NCBI RefSeq assembly: GCF_905220415.1
Contig: NC_059553.1
Location: forward strand, 5,914,501 to 5,978,500
DNA length: 64,000 bases
Source of the DNA: Colias croceus
Lineage: Eukaryota; Arthropoda; Insecta; Lepidoptera; Pieridae
Direction: 5' to 3'
Positions 1-13,700 of this stretch are shown here, piece by piece. The translations under genes and the position numbers were made by a program. Position 1 is the stretch's first letter, and each line of letters starts with the position of its first letter. The notes below the pieces were generated by a model. The model had not been told where the DNA came from. It did not search any database and worked only from the letters and a program-made list of their open reading frames with translations.

Positions 1-1628
1 CACAGATGTATGGTATTGCCGATTACTTTCATGAATTTAATCTTATAGATAATACATAATTAGTTTTATATTTAAACAACCATGATTGTATTGAATAACA
101 TTTATGAGAATACTTGTGATAAATTACTTAATTATTTTCACTTTAGCTGCTTCCCATTTCCTTTATTACATTCTGAAACGTTTTGCAATAATGTAATAAT
201 TGTATTCGATACATAGAAGTTAACTCAAATGATTAATAATAAATAGTTACACGCATTATAAGGCAATTATACCTATAGATGAAAATTAGTAAGATTAAAT
301 AAACCAATCTATCCATACTAATATTATAAATGCGAAAATAACTCTGTCTGTCTGTCTGTCTGTTACTCAATCACGCCTAAACTATTGAACCAATTTGCAT
401 GAAATTTGGTATGGAGATATTTTGATACCCGAGAAAGGACATAGGCTACCTTTTATTGCGAAATATGTACCACGGGCGAAGCCGGGGCGAACCACTAGTT
501 TTTAAAAATTGAAATCAATTTTTAAATGAAATCATAATATTAATTTCCATATATACCTCTAGGCTAACAAGCTAGTCAAAATATTCAATATAAAAAATAC
601 ACGATACATATTACACAAAAAAGCAATAAAATACCCGCGTGAAAACGTGAGCAAATTGCCTCACAGCTTCTAATACGAAGGCCTCGCACGATCCAATTAG
701 GGGAGGAATTTTTAACTTAGTCCCAACGTGATTTCTCGTTCACGTCTTTCTTCGGAAGCTTTAATAGCTTCTGCCTTTATCCATAGACAATTTGTTCGAG
801 TTATTTTATTTGAATACGTTATATTTCGACGAATGGTACTATTATAAATGTTATTGAAAATACTAGAGCGAAGACAAAATTTTTGTATATTTGTAGGATA
901 GCCTGAACTTACCGATTAGTAATGAAAATTGTTTCACTTTCAAGATTAAAAACTCAATCAATTTTTACAGAAACGACATCTAAACAAATACCGAAAAATT
1001 CCAAGATTTACAAATACAAGATATTTTGATTAACAATAGAAAAAAACGTCGCAATATTTTGTCCTACATACTTGTGCGTTGCCGAAGAAAATGTTTCAGA
1101 AAAATCTATATTTAATTAATTGGTCCACTCGAGCATTCCTATGTCTGGCCACTCGACCGGAGATCGCAAAATATAAAGAAAATATCCGACCGTAAAGCGC
1201 TTAGCTCGTTTAACAGAATTACTGTGTAAGATCAAATTAAGACTGCTCGGTCACTCCCCTGTAATTTTCCTTTTCCGGTCCGACCCTTGTCAACAACGAT
1301 CTTATCTCCTACATGAGACTTTATTGAGTCGCCATTTAAATAATTTACGTACCTCCCTTTTACGCTGCTTATTGATAAAGAATCTATAGTTTTATCGAGA
1401 GTGCTACCAACTTCCAAGAGGCCAATATTTTACAAGCTTTTCTTTAATAATAATTGATATTTTATATTGATATAAATAGGCTGGTAGTAAGAATGGTAGT
1501 AAATAATTATTAATAAAACGGAAAAGAAAACTTTATTCAGGGACAATAGGGATAATTTTAATTCTTATAAACCTTCGTATTGTTTTTTCATTTTCGTGAA
1601 CTTTTTTTCGAAGAAATATTTTTTACAG
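1..1628 (+). other. Dscam intron (3' part)
   Basis: AT-rich DNA without a supported exon. It contains one Lep1-like Helitron copy at about 310-499. The open frame on the minus strand near 1232-1417 has no recognisable content. Confidence 0.6.
310..499 (+). mobile_element. Lep1-like Helitron fragment
   Basis: Begins CCATACTAATATTATAAATG, has a CTGT(CTGT)n run, the conserved block GAAATTTGGTATGGAGATAT, and ends GCGAAGCCGGGGCGAACC then ACTAGT. This is a very common non-autonomous lepidopteran element; the ends fit a Helitron-type 3' CTAGT terminus. Confidence 0.7.
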
Positions 1629-1790
1629 ATGGTCAAAATCTACCTCTAAACCGGCGTCAAAAAGTGTTTCCAAATGGTACTCTGATAGTGGAACAAACGC
1701 AGCGTGGTGAAGATGCAGGAACCTACACCTGCCAGGCGACAAATAGACAACGTCATGTAGCAAGGCGAGAAGTAGAGGTGCAAATATTAG
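1629..1790 (+). CDS. Dscam exon: second half of Ig6
   Basis: Acceptor TTTTTTACAG and donor GTAAGA bound a phase 1-1 exon. It encodes the C-terminal strands of an Ig domain with the D-A-G-x-Y-x-C motif (DAGTYTCQA). The half that carries the first Cys and the Trp is not in the window, so this is the first visible exon. Confidence 0.88.
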
Positions 1791-4700
1791 GTAAGATTTA
1801 TAATCTGAAAATAATTTATTTAGCTTTATTAATATATAAACCAAAATATCTTATTTCATAAACAAAAGTAACCTTGTAAGTATGATAACAGAAAAAAAGA
1901 TGAAGGTTGGATATTAACCTGGATAAAGCAAATGAATTTTCACAACATATTTTTAATTAACGAAGGTTGAGTTATAAAACAATTTAATGATTAATCAGCA
2001 ATCTGACCTGTTTCCCTATTTTCTTGTAAAAGATTGCAAATGCATCATAAAATCACAGATTCAGGAGGCGGAGTTATTCATGCGTAATTCATTAAACTCA
2101 GAGCGCCGGGCTATTACTCCGCGGCAGACCTTTAATTTTCTTGCCTCACCCGGTTAATAGGATAATAAAGTAAAATATAAAAATCTTAGTTTCGACCGCG
2201 AGCAACTCAGGTCTCCTACATTAAAACGGCGATAAACAGGGCTTAAATTTCCAATTAATTACTCGTAAAATCCAATGGAGCACAGTTTTTCGGAACGCGT
2301 TTGGTGTTCTGCCAGAACGGCGTTTTAGAAGGCTTAATTGGAACCGGGGAGCGGGGCTCGTTTAAAGAATGCATCGTTGTCTTTTTGCCTGCAGTGCAGC
2401 CGAAGATATTGCCGATCCAGCCTTTGACGAATCTGTTGCGAGAGGGTATGAGGGCGGCGATATCGTGTCAGATATTGGAGGGGGATTTGCCGATCGCGTT
2501 TCGTTGGGAGAAGAACGGGCAGGCGGTGACGTCATCGCCGTACGCGCCGAGCGGGATCCTCACGCGGCGCATGGACGAGTACAGCGCGTCGCTCGTCATC
2601 GAGCACATCACCTCGCTGCACAGCGGGAACTATACGTGCATAGCCTCTAACGTGGCTGGCTCGGAACGGTTTACTGTGCCTTTGACTGTTAATGGTTAGT
2701 TATTGGCGTACATTTCTGGTATATAAATATAATTTTTTGGATTTTAAATTAAAAGAAAGAAAAAAAAAGCTTTAGTGCCAACAAAAACTTAACAATTTCT
2801 GGTACAGCTTTACATTTCTGGTATGGTTTTGATATATGATAAAATTAAATTATTTTGGGCAAATTTCTTTAGGTTTAATAATCTTGGCTTATTAATTCAG
2901 GCTTTAAACATGCTCGTACATGTACGTTCCGTCATTTCTGAAAAAAAAATGAAATTGAACTTAGTTATGACTTTGTACGTAGCTACAAAGCATACTTACT
3001 TCTTAATTGAACTGCATTATCAAGTAGGAAAAATGAAATGCTTGACTTCACAAGCTTCCACTTAATTTAAATTGAAATTACATTTGTTATTATGTCTAGC
3101 CTATATAATAAATTATAAATCGCGTCGATTTTCACCGTCCCCAATAAAATTTACAACTTAAATATTATATTAAAATAAAACTAATTTATTTAGTTCCTCC
3201 TCGATGGCGCTTGGAGCCAAACGATATAGCAGTAGCGGCTGGACAAGATGTCACCTTACAGTGTCAAGCAGATGGCTATCCAAAACCCATCATCACGTGG
3301 AAAAAAGCCGTCGGTAAGTAAAACTTAATTAAAATCAATTACATGTGGAAACAAATATGGAAAAGAACGTATGGTAATAAAAAGTCAAAACGCCCTTTTT
3401 TCCCTTTTTGGTTAGTGATCCAAAGAACCGCTTAAAAAAGGTTTATAAGTAAAGTGAAAGAAAAATTTGGATTTTAAATTAAAGCTTAAAGAAAATAATG
3501 ATGGACGGACTTGGTTACCGTTTATAATTATTCGCTTAAAAATTTCCTTTTCTAATTTTTTATAGATAGGTATTGAAATAATTTGGCATAAGCAAACAGT
3601 TCTTTCTCCATAATAGTTTATAGTTTATACACAACCAAATATCAAAATAACATTAGAAAATGTATAAAACTTCAATTTCCATTCCATTTCACATAATACA
3701 CAACTACTGTGTACCTCTATCAATATTTATCGTATAATTTAAATTGCGGAACTCATATCAAATTGTATCGTACTTTCTGCAAAATAGATTCCAGACGCGA
3801 AAAGAATATTTATAAGTTATCCGACTTCGACATTCGCATTTGGAATTATTTAAAGCAAATATTTTCTTGTTTTGTTAGATAAATGTGATGTTTTTATTAT
3901 GAAAACAGGCCATGTGGCAGCACAACTATACGATTTATTATTATAATGAAAGTCATCATATTTAATGCAGGCAACATCGTATTTTGCTAACTTTGTTATT
4001 AACATGCATAGGTATGTTCATTTCTCTCATGTATTGTTGATGGGTGTTGTTTAAATAAATAAAGCCCCTTTGACTCTAGACTCGTAGTAATTAATTTATT
4101 ACCTAATTAATAAGTTAGCATTTTATTTTAACTTTTTTGCAACCTACGCAATATAATATGGGTATTGGTTATTTGTTATTGTTCTTGTTATTTAACAATC
4201 AACAACATACACGTGTTATTTACTCCTACATACCTATCCTTATTCGACATATTTTGTACCAGGGAACTAATATTATCATACACGTGCAACTTATACCAAT
4301 AAAAAAAATCCCCATACTTTATATTTATCAGATATATATTGTATTAGGAAAAACACCGGGCGAGTACAAGGACTTCATGTTCGAAGGCAGTTCAAGGGTC
4401 CTAGAGAACGGGTCGCTTGTCTTCGAGCGAGTTGCCAAAGACAGCGAAGGGCATTACTTGTGTGAGGCGAGGAATGATATCGGCGCGGGACTGAGCAAAT
4501 TAATATTCCTGAAAGTTAATGGTGAGTTATTTTTGGATTTTCTTACTTGCTTGGTTATGTAGCCCGGGTTCCGTATAGTGTATTGTGTGTGGTTTCGCGA
4601 AATTTGTTTATTTTTTGTGTGATATGTAGGTACATATGTATATTTCGATGAAAGAACCGTTTTCCTGTTTGGTTGAAATTGAATTGTAGGGTGAATATAA

Positions 4701-7700
4701 TTTAAAAGTAAATTATGCTTTCGATGAGTGTAATATTCTGAGAGTAAATAATATAATGGATGTTTATGCAAAACGCGTTTTCCCTCATGCTAAAAATTTG
4801 TTTCTAAAGTGAATATTATTTAGAAGTAAAGTGTTCTTACTTTAAATGTAAATATCCTGATAGAAAATATCTTTTTTTTAAGTGACTTTATTTAAAATGT
4901 ATGATAGTATCATACCTGCAGCATGAAAACGTATTCCTGAAATAAACGTACATGAAGAGAATAAAATTTCATAGATCAATACTAGCCAATGTGTCATTTA
5001 CATACAAATTCTATTATCAAGTTTGATTCAATCTGAAACGAACTTTATAATAGAATTTGTAAAATAAAAAGAGTAAAATATGTAGTATGTTTTAATGTTA
5101 AAACTAAAAACCATAGCTTTGCGCGTCGTGTTAAAAAGTTTATAGAAAGTTCAAACAAAATATAGTCAACCTTCTTTTTAAGTAGGGAAATCTAAATATA
5201 ATCAACGCTAGTGAATCCTATTTAAACTCTGAAGTTTTTATTTATATTAAGATCTATATTTATAACTGAAAATCACTCCAGAGTTATAAAACATAATTGG
5301 CTGGATGTACGCCAGAAATCCTTACTGTTTGCTCAATTATTCCATAAAACTTTAAATTGCTCATATCTATACAGAACTTTCAACTATTCGGTATTTTAGG
5401 AAGTTGCACTTAAGCATTCCTATGAGAAATAGTTTATAAGACGGATCGGAAGTTGGTAAAAGTAAAATACAGGAACTAGGTACCTACTCGAGAGCAAAAT
5501 TCTTCACTTTGCATAGAGTGAAGAAAGTTGACAAACACGACCTACATCGCACCAATTCCTACAAATAACTTACCTTATGTCTGGATAAATGTATGTACTA
5601 GGAATTTATTTATATTGAATTGTCAATATAGTATAAAGTAATATCTAAAATCGCAATAAATGATATATTATATATCAAGTATTTTATGTAAGTACCTAGA
5701 GAAAATTATGATATTATGTAAGTAGGTATTATATCCCTAAAATTAAAGCTATTTCTCGGAACTTCTCAAATGCCCGAAACCTATTTCATTTTGTGTACCT
5801 GCTAATATACGAAAGTCGAAATACGCAAAAATTAACGTGGCTATGTCAATGACCTATTATACTAGTAGACGCGGCATACGCCAACATCATTGCACTAAAA
5901 AACAGCGTAATTAATACATACCTACTTACTAACGCATTATCACCAATACAGTTGTTCTCTCTTTCACTCTCACGCACGAGACATAATACATGTCTCACTC
6001 ATGTACTTCGTAATAACAACTGCCGATTAAAATACAAAAAGAACGTCCAGCCACGACGCTGAATGGTGCGTGACTAAGTGAAACTCGGGCACTTACCTGA
6101 GTTTTTTCTTGCCAAAATAGAGAGCGGGTAACGTATCTAGCTCTTTTATATATCATAGGGCTATGTGGATAATTTATGTACAAAAATATGATATCGAGAA
6201 ATTTGACTTGAATAAAACGTTAATAGCGAACTTTTTCATTTTAACAAAAAGAAAAGATATCTTTATTTTTTCATTTGTGCACAACTTTTATTGCGGTTAT
6301 ATTATATACCTACCTAATATCTTACGAGAGCAATCGCAAAACCGCGCTAAACTCGTGGAATTCCTCGATAGCTCGCCGCGATGACTCGTACAAGAAACTG
6401 AAATGAAAATTCTTTACCCTCATTATTGCTTCAACAACGGGCCTCCGACTACCTCCATTGTGCTAAAGAACATTATTTTTCTTAAGTCGTTCCAAGTATT
6501 TTCCATTAAAATTATATTATTCTCGTACGGACGCTTTAAATGCAATATACGTGCACGTTTACGATACTTTAATCAAAATAATGCGGCATTTCAGCGAGTC
6601 CATTCACCGTATTTTATTCTGCAGCAATGCAATTTTTGAAAACTTTCGCCACGTTTAATCTACAAAGGTGATATAGGGCAACCGTTTAAAATTACTTAAG
6701 AAACAGCTGAGGAAGAAAGGGGAAAAATAATATTGTACTTTCAACGAAGTTTTCAACTCGAAGCTAAACTTGTGCACTTTACAAGAGTATTATTCACACC
6801 TGAACTGGCAGCGATGTTCCGAGTCAAGAAGCGTCCGAAACTTAAATAACTTTATTCTAACGTTGGCCTCCTTATTTAATTCTATAGAATTGCGAAAGGT
6901 TCCGATAACTCGCTCAAATTGCTCGGCTGCCATTCCTTTCATATTATACTTAGGTATATAAAATCAAAGAACGTCCATTTCTCACCATTTTACAAAGCTT
7001 TTCATGAAGATCGCAGCTATTGTGTTGGGGAATTTTCACTTAAATTAATTATTGATAATAGAGTTATTATCTTCTATTCTTACGTACTCAAACAAGCTTT
7101 AATTTAATAAAGTTGGTACTTCGCTGTCTAAACACACCTTTTTATAATGATTATATAGTATTGAATTTCATTTGTCTTCGCATTTTGTTTGTTTATTATT
7201 ACATCTGATTGAATGCAATCAGCTAAATATTATTAGAATTATTACATTAATTTTGTGAGAGTAACATTCACAGTTTATAAACATTGTGTTTCTATATTTT
7301 ATTTTTATCTAAAAATAATTTTCTTTAATTTCTCATATGAAGAAATATATAAAATTGTAAGCAGTTTCAAAAATTGCGCCTTCCCTTCGACTCAACTGAA
7401 AGTGTAATTTCGCGGGCAGATGTTACTAACCACGGAAAAAAGAGCACAGATAATCAAATTTTCTCGATATTCTAAAGATATAATGTGATCTGTGGTCGAA
7501 AAAATTGGGAAAAAAACGTCGAATATAGGTGACGAAAACTGCGTGCGTTTGACCAGAAAACTCAATGACCGTACATCGCAATACGTTTCGCCTTTATTGG
7601 AAAACGAGACAGTTGGCTTCCAAAAGAATAAGTTCACTTTATACGTGTTTGTATTCAACGATATTGGCTTTTGTCGACGGACAAATTTATCTTCATCCAT

Positions 7701-10700
7701 TACACTTTGACTCGCCGGTAACAAAAGCACCCGTTTGCTATTTGTAATGGCTAATTTCATCAAATCAAAGTTAGGTAGTAGATTTACGAGTATAAATGTT
7801 AATTGAAGCAAAATTTTCTTTAATTTTAGTACTTTCACTATCTGTATTAGAAATTTGGCTGAAAAAACTAAAAACAGCATTATTGAACACAATATAAATG
7901 AGGGCAGTGAGGTCGCAGATAAAATAATATGTTGTTATATTATTTATATAACTTCCATTTGTTTTTATTTAACTAACATAATTTTTATTCGGTTAGTTTA
8001 TTTGTATTTGTAGAGCTTTAAATATCATTAAAGAAGATTTGGATCAATGAATGTTCACAATATAAACTATCACACACACTACAGGATAAACTATATTACC
8101 TATACCTATACAAAAATACGTACATTTAAGCAAATAAATGTTAATTAACATCAGTCATATTTCATTAATATGCACTAAACCACAATATACAGATACAACC
8201 AGTAGGGAAACTTCATACAATACGTTCGAAATGGCTCACGCACACAAGCAAACACAAGCACAAACTAACACATGTCTAAAGGATTCTGTCAAATGTCATA
8301 ATACCTACCCTTATGATTCTCGTAAACACGCTTGCTTGTGTACGTCAGCCATTTCGAACGTATTGTATGAAGTTTCCCTACTGGTTGTATCTGTATATTG
8401 TGACTAAACTTCATCGAGATATCTAAACTTAGCAATTAATTCTCACATAAAGCGCACAGATAGATAATATCTCTTTAAAAGCTGAAAATGGAAACGGGAA
8501 CATTTCAAACATTGAAATCGATTTATTTGTATGCGATATAAATATTAACGAGACACAGGTGATTCTAAAATACAAGGGTCTGATTTATGCAAAACTAACA
8601 AATTGTATGTAATCGTACCGGTCGAGAAAGAGTTCCCTCACTTTGGAGTTTAGACCCTGTTTCCTCGAACACAATCACGAATCCCAACAGTTTGCAAACA
8701 GTTTCACATTCTACGGTAAATGTATTTGTATTGTGTGCTTGTATTTCTCGACAAACCTCTATTTATATTCACGGACATGCGTTTTATTTATATAGTTCAG
8801 TTTGTTTGGTCTGTTTCGTATTTCATGGGTGAAATGATATTTGACTAACTTTAGTAGGTATACTTGTATTCAGTTAGTAATAGAATTGAATTTATATTGA
8901 ATTAAACTGTATTGTACAATTTAATATTTCATTCAGTCATTTTTAAGTGAATGCATCAAATGAATGTAAAATATTTTTATTTCTTTAAATTCCTCCTTTA
9001 TTAACTTTATATCTACGCGACGATTTAGATTTTTTTTGTGCAATATTTCAGTTTCAACAAAACAGCTTTTTGTCTGTTGCTGAAAAATGTATTGCAATTA
9101 CGAATATAATAAAAAAAAACAATCTCGACATTCTGAAACGTCGAGTTGACAAGTGAAACGTGAAATTCCGTATTCGCGTAGGCGAAGCTGTAGTAATCAA
9201 TTTTATATAACAAATTTAATATTGCAATTACTTTTGACAACAATTGCTTGAAAAGTTCAGATAGTCGTTAATAATAAAACGTTGCACTGATATTGGAAAA
9301 AATATTCATACATTTGTATGGATACTTTCATAGAGAATAATTTATACTGTGCCTATATTTAATGCAATAATAGTTGGTTGGGTGCGGAGAATCGATATTT
9401 TTGAACCAGATACCTACTATTTAATATAGTTAAGAGATCGAAAGAAAACTTTAATTAAATTTAATATTAAGAATAATATTAAATTAAATTAAATGTTTGT
9501 TATGCCACACATAAAATTCCTGGTAGCATTTATATGGCCAGTCGAGTGAGTCTTCTTCTAGAAATTTAAATATTAACCTATATTAACCTTCTCAGCCCCC
9601 GCTCGCTTTCCCGTAAAGAGCAAAACCGTGCAAGTAACAGCAGGGGAAGCTGCACATCTACAATGCGCTGCATCTGGGGATGCACCGCTCGAAGTCACGT
9701 GGAGAAGCCCTCATCATCACACCATAGCACACCATTTGGATCAAAGGTATTTGTTTTCTTTTATATTTTCTGTATATTTAATAGTAAATCTATTCTGTAT
9801 ATTTAATAGTAGAAACGGTTTTTGTTAAGTTTTCAGTTTAACGTTAAGTCTCCTTGGCATAGTGGTTTATGTGTGAGCATTGAATACAGAGCTACCAGGT
9901 TTGATTTAGTTTGGAATCTAATAAAAGATTCTCCATCTATCAAATTCAATGTGGGTTTCGCGGGTCGAATTTCTCGAAAGGGTGAAAGTTGATCTCTCAC
10001 AAGATGTCTTGGTTCTTCATTTAATTTAAACTTGAAGACACTTACGAAGAATAAAGACAAATCTAGAAGCGTTTTTGCACTTGTTTCCGTTGTAGTAACT
10101 TTTCAAATGGTTCAGAAGTCATTCAAATGGTATTTTCCAAATGGCGTATAACCGCAGTACCACTTTTCAGTTTTGATTTATAATTTAGGATACAATTAAT
10201 TATTACTCATAATCGGTTCTAGCTGTTTATGCGTTACTGACAGACAAAAAAATGAGCTTGAGTTATCTCATGATTACCTACAAACATGTTCATTTATACT
10301 ATTTGTTCGTCTTTGTCTACTTTGTCTTTATTAATGATTATACATGATTTTATACCACATTCCCCTCCGCACTAGGTACACAATCCGCGAGCAAGTCCTG
10401 GACGACGGGCTAGTGTCAGAGCTCAGTATCCTGCAAACATACCGCCAGGATACTGGCGCGCTCACCTGCCGCGCGTCCAACGCGTACGGACAGGACGAAA
10501 TGTTGATACATTTGCTTGTGCAAGAGGTAATCTGAACTTTAGTGGTTGTATTTAAGGGTCAATTTAGATTGTAGATATCGTAACTGTTTGACCAATTTTA
10601 AAATGGTTGAATTCCATTTTTAATTAAGTACTTAGGAACCTTTTTAAGTTGTAACAAAATAGCGTAATTTTATTTATTGTTTTGGATACAGAAAAATGTT

Positions 10701-13700
10701 CAGTAGGTATTTCGTGTTTCATTAAGATGATTGAACATGAAATTGAAGTTCAATATAAATAATTAGGTATGTATCATTTTTGTAGGTTCCAGAAATGCCA
10801 AAAAACATAAGAATAATCGACCAACAATCGAGGTCGATACAAATATCTTGGACGCAACCCTACGCAGGCAATAGCCCTATCATTAACTACATTGTTCAGT
10901 ACAAGGAAGCACCAGGTATGAACATACATACATGATGTAGAGAAAATGTATTGAATTTAATATTTATAGAAGAACATCTTCACAAAAAATTCAAGTTAAA
11001 TCAGTAGTAGCATGGTAAAGATGGATGAAAGACTTCCAAATACAAACAATCTGTCTAGCTGATTGATTGAATGCCTGAATACAAAAGAAAAAAAGGTTTC
11101 TACGATTTAACCCGTAGTCGCGTATCTAAAAGTGACGTGTGAGATCGTGTGGTCTACAAGGGTCATACCATTTTTAAAACAAGAAAAAGTACACAAATAA
11201 ATTAAAAAGTCTGTTTATTTATTTATAAATCTTCATTACTATATATTTTCTATTTAAAATAATCAACAAAACATACAACCATATCTACGGGCTCTAACGC
11301 AGTCAGGGTACCGACCAAAATAATACCGCCGGCCGGCATTTGCATGGCACTTAATTTGTAATTTATAAGTCTGTAACATTATTTTTAAAATCACACTATA
11401 ATATTTGTATAAAATAAATGAAACAGTCACAACAAAAAACTTACTTAAACTTACTCCTGTTCCACAACCACGCGCACCCAACTCTCCACGCTGCACTGAG
11501 TGCATGCGGCAATTATTCAACTAAGAGTAGGTACACGAAGGATAAAATAACTGGAACTATTAGATTTTTAGAAATTTGCAATTTTGTATCACTGGATTAC
11601 ACGTGTAGACCACGCGACTACTGTTGGGTTAAATATTATGGAAGGGTTTTTAAGAACAATGTAGCAATTAAATAATTCCAATGTATTTAACAAGAAATAC
11701 AGCGAAACCAACTGCATCTAAATTAATTAAATTTACAAGTAATTCAAACTGAATTTGAATTTAGTTAGAAACCTAGAGTTCTGCGATCTAATCAACACGT
11801 GCAAGCAACACAATATCCACTGAAAGGTCCTTATAATGTGTTGGAAACTAAAATCAATCGGGAACTTTCTCACTTCTACCATGTTATGTTTTAAAGTTTT
11901 ATACTCTGCTTAAGTTCGGGAATATAATATTACTGGTAGTTCGTAATTGATGTGAAAAATCAAAGCATACGTAATAATTGTTCAATAAAGAACGACGCGT
12001 TTTTTTAACATCTTGAAGAAACTTAATAGAAATACTTTTAGAGAAAATTGAAATAGAAATAAATATTTAAAAATAGAAATAATTACGATACGAGATTATA
12101 TACCTACTGATTGTTTATATATATTAACAGTAACTTTTTTTGGGTTGTTTATTTCTACTAGGTAACCGTTCGTTTCAGTCCCTACTACAGGGTGGTTCTA
12201 AATTACGTTGACAAATTTCAAAATAATAAATTTCAAAAATGGGACATGCTGCGTTGCTTTTGTTTTTTAATTATTATTTTCACATGTTTTGGCGCCAACT
12301 TAAAGTTATTTGTGAAGAGAATAAATTAAAAATTAGTCATTTTTTACTATGTCTGCTCAACGAGGTGCAATAATATCCTTATATGAGGCTGGTAAGCGGC
12401 AGTGCGCGGTAGTGCGACTTCTCGGTATCAGTCGGCAGTTAGTTTCTTCTGCTATTAAACGCTACGATGAGCTTGGCCATCATGGTAACTGTCTGGGAAG
12501 AGGCAGAAAAAGAACTGTAAAGACGCCTAGGCTTCGACATATCGTCAAACAAAGATAGACCCGCAATTCACAAGCCAAGGTAAGAAAAATGGCTCGAGAT
12601 TTAGGTGTAAGTCATTCAACGTTACAACGAGTTGTTAAAAATGAGCTCAAGTTAACAGCATACAAGCTTCGAAAAGCGCAGCGGTTGGATGATAAAGATA
12701 AAAAAATACGCCTTGAAAGATGTCGCTTACTGAAAACGCGCTCCGCTGGTGAAGCGTGGAAAAATATTTTTTTCACCGATGAAAAAATTTTTCAGGTTAA
12801 ACAGTCTCATAACCGCCAAAACGATAAAGTTTACTCTTCTAGTCGCCCTGGAGCCACAGCAATTATCCCCCATCGGCATAGACCGGATTCAGTCATGGTT
12901 TGGCGTGGCATTTGCTCAACAGGCAAAACTCCTCTCGTTTTCGTAAAAAAAGGTGTGAAAATGAATCAAGAAATAAACCGACGCGATATTTTAGAGAGTG
13001 TAGTTCTTCCTTGGAGCCAGTAGCACTTCGGTGACCAACCGTGGACTTTTCAACATGACTCTACTGCATCTCACAGGGCCTCAAATGTACAGTAGTGATG
13101 TATGGACCATTTCCCAGAGTTCATAAGTTCCAAGGAATGGCCTCCATTTTCACCAGACCTTAATCGAATGGATTTCAGCGTATGGTCAATTCTAGAGGCG
13201 AAGGCCTGTGCAACATCACACAGAAGTGTAGACGCGCTGAAGGCAACACTTACTCGTGAGTGGGACAAAATATCTGAAGAGGAGGTACGGAAAATCGTCG
13301 AAAACTTCAGAAAACGTTTAAGCCTTTGTATTAAAGCTAAAGGTGGTTATTTTGAAAATAAATAGATATTTACATTAAAATAATACTGTATTTTTATTAT
13401 TTAGTAGTCACAGATATACTGTATAAAAGAAAAATAAAATAAATCGTAAAATAAGTTGTCAACGTATTTCAGAGCCACCCTGTAATATCTCAATAACTTT
13501 TGCTGAAAGCTCTATTATAAATCTTCCTTCGTCTCTATCGTCATAATAGAGCTGGAGCTTTTTATACCAATTTAATCAACAATAATTCTACACCCATCTT
13601 TATCATCAAGAGAAGATAAATGTTATTTAGGTAGGAATAAATAGGAATTTATTCCTACCCAAATAACTTCCAATTATTACCTTTATCCTCTTTTTAACAC

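Noticed and set aside
2369..2650. Overlapping + strand frame in the Ig7 exon
   Set aside because: A shadow frame of a GC-rich exon; the Ig-encoding frame has matching splice phases and domain residues.
6163..7107. Cluster of + strand frames
   Set aside because: No family motif and no splice connection to Dscam; consistent with chance in AT-rich intron DNA.
7392..7892. 166-codon minus-strand frame
   Set aside because: Hydrophobic AT-rich translation with no recognisable motif, inside a large Dscam intron and overlapping other chance frames.
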